Below are positions 31,401 to 43,400 of a stretch of 64,000 bases of DNA, one piece after another. The notes under the pieces were generated by a model. It worked only from the letters and a program-made list of their open reading frames with translations, had not been told where the DNA came from and ran no database searches. The stretch covers positions 7,564,001-7,628,000 of the forward strand of contig OZ176055.1 in assembly GCA_964247055.1 (NCBI GenBank). The letters run 5' to 3'. How positions within the stretch are numbered: the first letter of the stretch is position 1; the number at the start of each line of letters is the position of its first letter. Made by a program: the position numbers and the translations under genes. The DNA comes from Paragordius varius (Eukaryota > Nematomorpha).

Positions 31401-34400
31401 ATTAGTTGATAATAAAATTTAGCATATATTTAAAATTCTTAGCGCAAAATCCCGGCATTTTTGCGTTTATTTTAAGAAAACTAGCCTATTTTAAAAGAGA
31501 AAAAAAAATTTGGGACTTTCGGAGGCCACATCCAAAATTTTTTTTTGAAAAATTACTTTTTATATGTAGTACATGATATAATTTAGTGATATTATTAAAA
31601 ATGAAGCATTTAGCTTTCCCCCAAAAAAATATTTCAAAAAACATTTTCTCATATGAAGCACTTGCCAATTTCTCGTAAGGGCCAAAACTAAAAGCACCAT
31701 AATATCCTGAATTTTCCTAGCATAATATATATATTTCATCAGTTTATATTTCTTGTTGACACTGTGTATATGGATTTGAAAAATATGCACAAAATGATGA
31801 TTATTTAAAAAAATATTAAAGAATAAATTCAAAATTTTTGTGAGATAGACAAGGAATTATTAAAATTGGTTGACATATTTTAATTAATAAGCTAAGCTAA
31901 CTATTCTAATTGAGCTAATATTGAGTCTCCTGCGATATTTCAAGAATACCTGCGAATAAATTTAAAAATTATTTCTGTTAAGATGAATGTACAGTGGTAT
32001 TTATATTATTTACGATTTAAAATATTTAAAAAATCAAAGTAAAAAACCCTTTCAGACAAAGCCATATTTAATTTATAATACCATAGTAAAAAACTAATAG
32101 CCAAATAAAATAACCGGAAACGCAACACTCCCAAATTATCATTGGAAAATTAATAAATCTATATTTTGCATTAGAACTTTATTTTTTATGACAAAAATAA
32201 TTTTTATTTGGTTAATAAATATAATTAGTACAGTACACCATTTTTAGTATCGTTTCAAAATTTTCATTTGCTCTTTTCAAGAGTTTTGTAATGACAAAAA
32301 TAAATACCATATCCTGGTCTGGCAGGTGGTCCACCAGGTCCTCCAGGCCCTCCGGGTCCGCCAGGTTGTCCGAAGGCTCCCGGAGTTCCAGGGACTCCTG
32401 GTTGTCCAGGGTAGCCTAATAGATATCAAATGAACAATAATGTTTATTATTTTATAGAGCAATATAATATTAATAATTAAACATTCGGGTATGATAATTA
32501 CATAGCCATTGAGAAAATTATCACTTGGATGCAAAACATTAATTTCAGTCCTTCGATTCAAATTGGGGTCGTTAGATACCCCAAGGGTTGTTTAAAATTA
32601 AATATTCAAAAAATATGGAAGTAATTGAAACCATGGCTAAATTTTGCACTTTTATAACATTAATGAATCGAAATATAAAAATTTATTCAATACTTGGAAT
32701 TATACTTATTCAGAGGTAAAACCCAAAAGTAAAAATTTAGCCAACATGAATGACATGCGTGCATAAGCTAAATATATCATTTGCACTTCAAGAGTGTTCT
32801 TGAACATTTCAAGTTGGACTTTGAACAATTCAAGTTGGTCCTTGAACAGTTCAAGTTGGTCCTTGAACAATTCAAGTTGGTCCTTTATTGTAAAATAAAA
32901 ATGGCGTCAAAGTAGTTTGATGCGGAACTTTTTTAACTAATTTTATTTAGGTATTTTGGTTTAATTATATAATTTTTATCAGGATAGAAGCATAAATTTA
33001 AATAACCGTTTCTTTCAGTAGTTTTTAAAAAATATCAACCTGAATGTTTTCTGGGGTATTTAGATACTCCAATTCAAATCGAAATAAAAAAAAGAGCCCC
33101 TTATCTATTATCTTAAGCAATAATTAAATTAATATTACAATTGAATTTTTGCACTTCAAGAGTTTCCTTGCACACTTCTCGTTGGTCCTTGACAATTTCA
33201 AATTGGCCCTTAAAAACTTTAAGTTAGCTCTTAAAAACTTCTCCAAGTTGGTGTTTAATAAGTTTAAATTTAACCATAATTTTTGCATGTATTTTATTTT
33301 ATTATTTTTTAACCTAGTTTTCTTATAATATATATATATTCATTTAAAATAATATTTTTTTATTCAAAAACCACTTTTGTTCAAACTAATTTTTTCTAAT
33401 TTAATACAATTATTAACTAAATTTTTTAAATAAAAAATTGTAATTAATAACCCAGAAAAATATATTTATTTAAATGTTAAAATCTTATAATTTTAAAATA
33501 ATTTTATAAAAATTAACAAAGAAATACGGTTTTTTGAATTAAGTTTATGTTAAATAATGAAAATAGGTTTAAATGATAAAAAAGATGAATGATACACGAA
33601 TTGATTAATAAAAGTTAAAAACAAAACAAAGAGTTAAAGGACCAATTCAACTTGAAGTGTTCAAGGACACTCTTGAAGTGCAAATGATATATCAGCAGAA
33701 AGACAGTGCAAATTTTAAATAAGTGTATTATCGTATAATCATACCATATCCGGGTCTAGGAGGTCCTCCAGGTCCGCCGGGTTGTCCGGGTGCACCAGGC
33801 ATACCAGGTGCTCCAGGTTGTCCGGGATATCCTAAGAACAATACATTTTGGTCATGATTAAAAAAATATGGATATAGCTTTATGAAGTATTCAAAATTAA
33901 CAATTATTAATCAAGGTATTTAAATAAGTATCAAATGCCTTGAAAGTATGAATGTTTTGTGGCATCATCCTAAAAATATTCATCATAATTTGTAAGTTAT
34001 TTGTATTTTTATGATACAGATTATGGATAAAATATTGACCTGGAACTCTTCAAGCAGTCATAACTTATTTTAAATTGATATAAAAAAAGGTTATGTTATG
34101 TACATTCTACTTTGATAGCGCATTTGCACCTTATCAAACCCATAATTTTTTTTTATTGGTTAATATTTAAAATCAATAATTTTAAACCAGGGGCGCCGGG
34201 CATTCCAGGCTGACCGGGGGAAATCTGTCCGGCGGGCCCTTGTGGTGGATATGATCCAGGCCATGGCTGACCAGGAGCTCCAGCAAAGCTTGGCCTTCCG
34301 CTAGGGGGTGCCCCGCCTGCCGCCTGAGCCCTCAAATATGCTGATTGAAGATGGGGTTCAATAGGTTCAAGGCATGCGCTTCCTCCACACGTGTCACTAC

Positions 34401-37400
34401 AACATTTAGCGTTAGCTGGGCAGAAGGCGTCATTTTCACATTTTCGATAGTTAATGGATTTACCCTCCGAGCTAATTTTGGGTGGACACTGTCCGCCTGG
34501 TGGCGAGGATGCTGCTGGACAGGTACCTGGTTTCGTTTTGGGTTTACACACCGGCTGAGGTATGCATTTGGGTCCACCAGCTGAGGCAGTTTGTCTATCG
34601 CATCCAGGTCCCGAGGACGGAGTTCTTTCCAACAGGCATTGAGAATCTGCCGGGCAATTATGCTGTGCACATGGATTGTGACAATCACATGTAGGGCAAC
34701 CAGAACCAGGTGCTATATCAAATCCATAAGGACAAAATCGGGTGCAAGCCACTCTTGGACAATCTTATAATTGAATGTTTGAGCGAGAATTATTTACGAA
34801 TTTATAAAATAGAGAAAAAAACAATACTCGGATTCGTCATTTCATCTTGTGGACCAGGTTGTTGTGCCATAACATTATTGTTTGATTGTGGGTATGGTCC
34901 ATGAGGACTAATTAATTACATTGATTTTAAACAATAATTAATTTAACGTTTATATGCATATGCATGTACATATTGAAGGCATATATTACTCATATTGTGG
35001 TCCTCCAGCGCCACCTTGCTGCATGTAATCAGCTGCAGCTTGATCACGTTGTGGATCAAAGGTTGGGTTCTGAGGGAAAGCTATATTGGGTGGTTCGATT
35101 GCTCCGCTAGGTCTACGTGACTGTGAATTCACTGAGGTTTGTTGGCCAGGTGAAGAATAACTACCTGGTATCCCGCCTCCAGTCAAAGAATCTGAATATG
35201 GAGGCGGTGGAATTCCATCTCCAACACTTGGTCTCCTACCAGCATATGAATCACCAGGTTGTCCTGGTTGACCTGGTGCTCCTGGCTGACCAGGTGCGCC
35301 AGGAATACCGGGATACCCTGGAGGATATGCCTGACTAGGTCTTCGCGAAGGATCCTGACGTGATGCGCCAGATGATCCAGTAGCAGCGCTAAAAACAGGG
35401 GGACCACCCAAACAAACCTCTTGGCATTCTTGTGCAGAATGAAATCTATTACCATTTCCCATGCAACCGCTGAACGAAAAATTCTTGCAAGCACTGCCAT
35501 CAAAGTACCACATGTTGAGGTTACTGTTACAGGGTCCTCGGTCCATTCCACTTTGGCAAACATCTACGTATGTTAAGATCAAAATTATAATAAGTATATA
35601 TTTCTATTGTTAATCATAATAAATAATATACTTATATCTTTGTATTGGCCGCACGTTCGTTCGCAACGTTCTCGTGTATCGAATCGGTTGGCATTTCCAC
35701 CACAACCACTATATCTAAAAGGTTTACAATCCTTTGTAGATGGGTCAAAATAAAAATTTAAATGAGTTTCCGAACAACTTCCAGCATCTCTGGGCAGAGA
35801 ACACATGCCTACAATTAGGATTGAAAATTAATAAATTAATAAGCAGCCAATTCTTTAATAGCGTGTAGTTTAATTAAATAATCTTACTATCATCTGGCTT
35901 TCGCCAAAGAGGAGCGGAATGCGGAGCTAAATGGCCAGCTTGCTGAGATTGTTGTTGTTCATGCTGCCCTTGATGTTGCTGCTGTCTCTCTTGGGAATAT
36001 GGATAGGGCATGGGTGGCGCTCTAAAAATTGCACAAAATTCGGATAAGTAAAATTTTCTCTATATAATAAGTTTTTGACCGGTGCCTTTCAACATAATAT
36101 ATCAAGGCACATTCAAATTTTTACACTAAATAGAACGCGCACGCACATATTTATAAACCAACAAAACCAAAAATTTCAATCGGATTTGGACATTTTTTAG
36201 TTAAAAACCTAGAGAATATATAAAATAAAAGCCATACCCAGGTTGAGGTTGCATTTGTCGTTGACGCTCTGCTTCTTGTCGAGCTCTTTGTTCTTGCTGT
36301 TGGCGAATTATCTCATTTTGATGAGTTTGTTCTTCGTATCTATATAAGATGGTTTTATCAATATTTTTTTGCATTATATAAAAGTGTGTGATATAAACCA
36401 AATGAATTATACAATTATAATTGAACATTCTTTGATGTCCTGTCTTAAATACCATGATAATATAGTCATGCAATTTTGTATAGGAATATTAATATATCCC
36501 TTACAAACTATCATAATAAAATTTTTACAAGGGTAAATGAATATGATAAACGAGGTACCCAGGTTGTCCTGGTTGAAAAACAGGAGCGCCACCAGCTTGA
36601 ACAGGTGGATAAGAGGGTCGCCTAGAACCCGAATCACCACTAGAGGCTGCGCATGTCGCCTCACATTGTTGTTGAGAGTCGAAACGGTTTAAATGGTCTC
36701 CAGGACATCCGCCATCCATAAACTGTTTACATGACCGAGTCATGGGGTCAAAATGCCATTTGGGGACCCAACCTGTGCATGATTGCGTTTGAATGGGAGA
36801 TAGGCATTTTGCTGCGGGACTACCACCAGATCCTATTTTAATTTTAGGAAAACATTATATTCTATTTTACTTATTATAGTTGATTCATTGTTTATAAAAT
36901 GTATCATGAATACTCTATCTAGAAATTTCGGCTAATATTTTATACATTTAGTTTATTAACCATTAGTATTGTTTGTAAAAAAATACCAGGTTGAAAAGAT
37001 ACTCTTCGTGTGATCTCATATTGGGGGCTGCCGGGAACGGGCGCAGGTGCTATAAACAACATGAATTGTACAAAAATACGATATTTTTAAAATAAAAAAT
37101 ATGTTAACAAAAGGATTAACCTGCACCTCCAGCCGATCCAGGTTGACCAGGGGCTGCTCCTGGCTGAATAATATCTTTGGCCGCTTGTTCGGGTTGACAT
37201 TTTAGTTGACAGTACTCGAGTGAAGGGAAATTATTGGCATTTCCGCGACAACCGGCTTTAATTTTAACGGAGTTATATTGATTAAATATTTAAACGCAAA
37301 ATTTTAATGGCAAAAAGTAACAAAATAACATACTAAAAATGAACTCGAGACATTTGTTTTGAATGTAATCATAGAACCATCGTTTATTTTGTTCTTGGCA

Positions 37401-40400
37401 ATTACCAGGATCCTTAGGCAAATTACACTCTAAAAAATATTAACTATCAATATTAATAATAATTTACCGGTTGTATGTTATTGTAGAAATTTAATGGTTA
37501 TATATCCTATTTTTTATTTTTTTATTTTTTATCCTTTATTTTGCATGGATAGTTTATTACAGATTGTTAATCTCGCATAATTACCGTTCTATAAAAGTTA
37601 AAACCTCATTTAATTTTTATATTCAATCAAGACTTCTAATAAAAAATTTACCCGGCAAAATTTTGCTTTGATATCCAGGAGGTCCATGAACCATATCCAC
37701 TTTTGGAGGGGGTTGAGCCTCATCAAATGTTTCCCCACTGTCTCCTTCACCGCCATCTTTTTAATATTCATGATATAGGTAAGAAATTTTTAAACAAAAA
37801 ATAAAGATAGAAACCTTTTTCTCTGAGTTTGATGGGAACGACATAATCCACATTTGGATGTGTACACTCATAATTGCCATAATCACTTGGTTCAAGGTTT
37901 GGAATTATAAGTACACCATTTTCAACCCTAGCTTTTGGACTAATAGGTTCTCCCGATTTCATCCATTGTATTTGAGGTTGACCTGGAGCAATGCGAACCG
38001 TTCCAGATGGACCGTAGGCAGTACAATTAATTTGAACAGTTGATCCCAATTCAGCATTGCGTATTCCGGGTAACACAAATAAATCTGTGATCGGATTTTC
38101 TCCACCAGCAGCAACACCTCCTTTAATATCATTCATAAAATTTTTACCGCAAAAAAATTAAAAATTATATTATATATATAATAAAAACGGTTCCAAATAT
38201 TAATATTTGTGTTACCAGAAGGTGGAGGAGGAGGATACTGACCAGGTGCTGGATACTGGGGTTGCCCTTGAGGTTGACCTTGGCTTCCGCTTTGTTGATA
38301 TCTAGGGTCAGCCTGTTGTGGGCTGCCGCCAGGTGCTGCACTACCGCATTTAGCGTCACACTCTTGCTTGCTTTCAAATCTATTATATACATTATTTTTA
38401 AACAGTTCATAATATATTTGCACTTGTTTGAAGTGATAAATAAGCAAAAACGTATACCTGTTGTTAGAGCCACCACATCCACCATAATAAAATTGTCTAC
38501 ATTGACCATTTTCAAATGTATATTTCATTTTGTAATCGGCACACGTTCCTTGCACAGCGGGAAGATCACTGCAAACTAATGGTTAAATAAAGTTTAGCAT
38601 TAATTAAAAATAATATGATTTTAAGTTTAAAAACGCGGGTATCATAAATCTAACTTCCAGCCGATGGTTGATTTGGTTGTTGGGCCGGAGGATACTGGGG
38701 CGCTCTCTGTTGCTGCTGCTGTTGTTGCATTAGCCTAATATAGTAAATCCCATCAATTAATAAAGTCAAGCAAGTAGCGTTATAGGATGTGGACTTACAT
38801 AAATAAGATACACACAGAAAGTAAGTATCTTTTTTCTTACCTAGGTGTATCTCAAAATAGTATACCTGGGATCATATTGTTGAGGTTGAGGTTGTGGGGG
38901 CCGTCCTTGTTGCGCTGGTTGAGGATAAGGATAAGGTCGTGAAGGTTGAGGGGCTTGTTGAGGCCCGCTAGCCGGAGGTGGCGGTAAATAGGCTGGGTAA
39001 GGGGCCGGAGCACCACCATATGGCGCATGAGCTGCTGGCTGTGGTTGTCCATATGATTGGGATTGTCTTCTTGAAGCATCTATAAAAAAATAATATTTTA
39101 CCATCAAAATATACAAATGCGTACATATGGATACAGTACAGTGTCTCTAATGATAACTTTAATAAGATCATTCTATTGAATTATGGATTTTATCAAAAAC
39201 TAGGGATGCATATTTTTGGATCCATAATAATTATTGTTATTAAATATATTTAGGATGCTAATAAAATATCCCAAAAATGGATTCTTATTTTCCCAACATA
39301 TGTTAAAGAGATTTAAAAACCAATAAATACCCTCGGGATCATCATGATGTCCGTTTCCATTGTCATCGTCAGGGAGACAAAACTCACGACAATCTGATTC
39401 AGATAGGAAATTATTGGCATTCCCACCACATCCGGAATAAGTAAATTGCTGACAACGTCCCCCTGAAAAGGAGTATCTGGGTTTTGAGTTTGCGCAATTT
39501 CCTCTGTCCATAGGTGGAAGGGAGCAAATAGTTTGATCTGAAACATTAATACAAATTATATTTTTTGTTTTCAATCATTTCACTTATTACTTGCCCCGCT
39601 TTTGATTATAAAATTTTAATTCGGTTTTAATAAATTTAAGTATTATGAATCAATACCCGAATCAACTCCAGCACTCTGACACGATGCTTCACACTCTTGT
39701 TTGCTATTGAATTTGTTTGGATTTCCTCCTGAACCTTTGTATTGAAACGTTTGGCAATCATCCGTGAATGGATCAAAGTACCAACGAGGTTCTGACCCAG
39801 AACCTGAGCCAGGATCTTTGGGTAACATGCATATTTCTATGTGTGCAAATAATTTTATTTGCTATACATTAAAATTTATCCTACGTTTATTAATCTTCCC
39901 TATTTTGAACAAAGAGTTTTACAATAACTTAGCTAATAAAATGAATGTATTTACTGGCCAAATTATGGTCGGAACAGATAATCTGGCATTCTTCCATAGA
40001 TTGGAATATATTATCCGAAATTTCACCGCAACCAGAAAAATTAAACGGTACGCATTGCCAAAGTTTAGTGTTAAAATAAAAGAGTTCAATAGCTTCACCT
40101 TCACAGCCCTCTTCGACGGGTTCGATTTTGGGATTAGGAGATAGGCACACACCTTAAATTGAAAATCACATCAAACATTACATGCAAGTTGTAGTATATT
40201 TACATGCATTATATAACCATTAAATTTTTTATCAATCCTTTGATAATTCCGTATGACATAAATTATTAAACATTAAATTTTTCCAGATAACATAAACAGT
40301 AAAGAGAATTATTATTGGTGAATAACAAGAAATAGCAAAAAATAACATTAAGATAATAATGTCTTTGCTGTATGTGCTATTTGGCAATAATTAATGAAAA

Positions 40401-43400
40401 ACTTGCAATGTTTATTTATTGATATTGTAAATAAAATAGAGCATGCAAATAGTTTTTTGAAAACAAACATTCGTACTTTTTTCAGTTGGAGGGCATTCTC
40501 CCTCGCAATCTTTTGCCAAGGATTCATCTTTTTCTAAGCCGGAAAAAATGCACACAAGTTAAAACCTTTCTTAAGAAATGTTCACAGCAAACATATGTAT
40601 GTAATGATAAGTAATTATCCAATTATATAATAAATGAGCCAAAAGATATATATACATAATTGCGCAGTAGGAGATATGAAAATAAAAGTAGTTTAAAATT
40701 TTCTCAATTATGGATTAATTAAACTTCCACACTCGTTAAAACAAAATAAACAACTTAAAATGTTTTTCGGAAGGATAAATTTTGAAAGTAATATTTATAA
40801 ATAAAAATATATTATACGGGCATCCCCAGGCCGATCTGGTTTAGGCGGTGGTGGTGTGCTTCGCCCTTGTCCAGGTAAACAAGCCTGTTCACATTTGTTT
40901 TGGGTAATAAATTTATTAGCATTGCCTCCGCAACCGCTATATACAAATGGGAAACATCCTTTGGCTTCGGCATCGTGATAAAAAACAGGTATGCTTTCAT
41001 CGCAATTCCCAACGGCCAAAGGTAGTTGACAAGCATCTTCGAACAAGACAAAGATTATGTTAATTATGTAAAAAATCATAAAATTATACACAAACATGAT
41101 TTAAATTATTATTATCTAACAAAGTTTAACTTCAATGAGTTGACTATCGCAAAACCTCATGCACATTTGGTTTTTATGGGTTATTAATGATAATTAATAA
41201 TATTAATGTACCCAAATCCGAAAAATTTGCACTTAAAAAAATTTTCCATTTTTGTTATTTTGCGGCAAAGTTATCGAAAAAAAATAAAAGAATTTGAAAC
41301 AAATACCCATGTAATTTCAAGAGAATCAAAAACTCACAAATATGTTTTCCATTAGAGGAAAAAGCGACGCAATTTTTTGAAATTTTATTGCTCATTTAGT
41401 TAAAATTTATATAATACTAATATTTCCTCAAATAGCTTGCTAAAAATTACTTTAATTTCGAAACTTTTCCGTATAATTTATCCAAACAAAAACCTCAAAA
41501 AAATTGTATTAAAATATTATTCCAAGGGTATTAAATAATTTCGCTTCCATATTAATTCATATATTCATTGGTTAAATAATAAAAGTTTCCACTTATACTA
41601 AAAAATTAAATAATTTAAAGTTATACCAATAATACATATAAAATAAATAATTAATTTTAAGGTGTATTTGAATTATCATAAAATTAATAAACTATAATTA
41701 TGTCAAGGAATGATTATAACAAAAAAGTTAAGCAGCAAACCAAATATTAATTGACATTTCACTAATAGAATGAACAGCAGATAGCAGACAACAAAACATC
41801 TCCTAGACTAGAATAATATCCATTTTTATAACCAAAGATATAGCTGTTTACTGTTATTAGAGATATCTATTAAATATTTCATGCAAAAATGCAAATTTAC
41901 TAATTATACAGATTTGAGAATATATTTATACATAGATTTAAACGTATGAAAAAAATTTCGTGCTTCAGATAAAAGCATGCAATGAGAAAACACACTACTT
42001 TCGAGTTTGTCTGGTGTAACACAAAACTTATGACATTCATCTTTGCTTTTAAAACGATTATTATTTCCACCGCACCCACCATACCAAAATGAACGGCACT
42101 GCGCCGCAGACGTGCTATAATGCCAATACTTTTTAAAGTCGTTGCATCTACCGTCATCCTTGGAAGGTAGTGCACAATCTTTGGGCTCTATACAGGGACA
42201 CACACACGCATATATATTTGAACATTGTTGGGTTATAAATACACACACATATTACGTAAATTTTTGGGGTTCGTTTATATGTTTTGAAAATCTCAAAATA
42301 TATAATGAAAAGCCTTCAGAATCCAACAAATATGGATTAAACGCAATGTAAGAGAAATAAATGCAAAAACTATAACGGGTTAAACAGCTGTAAAAATAGT
42401 TTGTCTACATTTCAAAACATGGAGGTAGCTTATTTTTTATTATATATCTTTGCTAGTATTAAAACCATAAATATATTAAAACATCCAATGAGGCTACAAT
42501 AATATATTTGTGGCTATTTTATACTATAAGTTAGTTTATGCTAAACCTTTTCTTTCATTTAATGGAGTCAACTTAAATATTATTCAAAAGATCCTTTGAC
42601 ATAACATTATTATTGTATATAATACTACTAGATTTTGTGGAACCTTTAACCTTAATATTATAAAATGTAATATGTATGACATGCGAAATGTAACACTCAT
42701 TTTCATCCGACAAAATTTAAAAGGTTTTTTTCTTGAAAATAATTTGTAAACACACACATCAACAAAGCAAACATTATATTACACAAGATTATAACCCAAA
42801 TACCATACATATTATTATATTTAACAATACTTTTACTTACTTCGATCAACTATATCACTACCATCATGTAGGGGAACAGCAGGTGGTGTTACAGGTTGAT
42901 TGGGTTGATAACCCGCCCCCGGAGGTCCATACTGTTGAGGAGGGCCGCCTGGAGGCCCACCACCAGGATATGGTTGCGCCCCATAAGGTTGAGGTTGGCC
43001 CTGAGAAGGGGAATAAGGTAGAGGGTATTGCTGTGCTTGGGGAGCCGGATAACCCGGAGGATAGCCCATTTGAGGTGGGTATCCTCGAGCCGATTGTTGA
43101 CATTGTGGATCCTGTGGATACTAAAAAATTAGTAATTTTACAAATGTAATGAAGCAACAATAAATTTGTTGACAAACAATTGATAAACTAAAATCTGGTG
43201 AAATCTAGATATATATTTAGATTTTTACCAAATAAAACTCCGAATGTGACCGGAATGTACCTAGCAATGAATACAAATATGACAGAATTGAGAGAGAGAG
43301 AGAGAGAATACAGTTCTATCAGCGGAATTTAGCTTAATAGAATTAAAACTTTTTTAATCATTTTGCAACCAAAAAGTATTCTAGAAACGGTTCAGAAACC

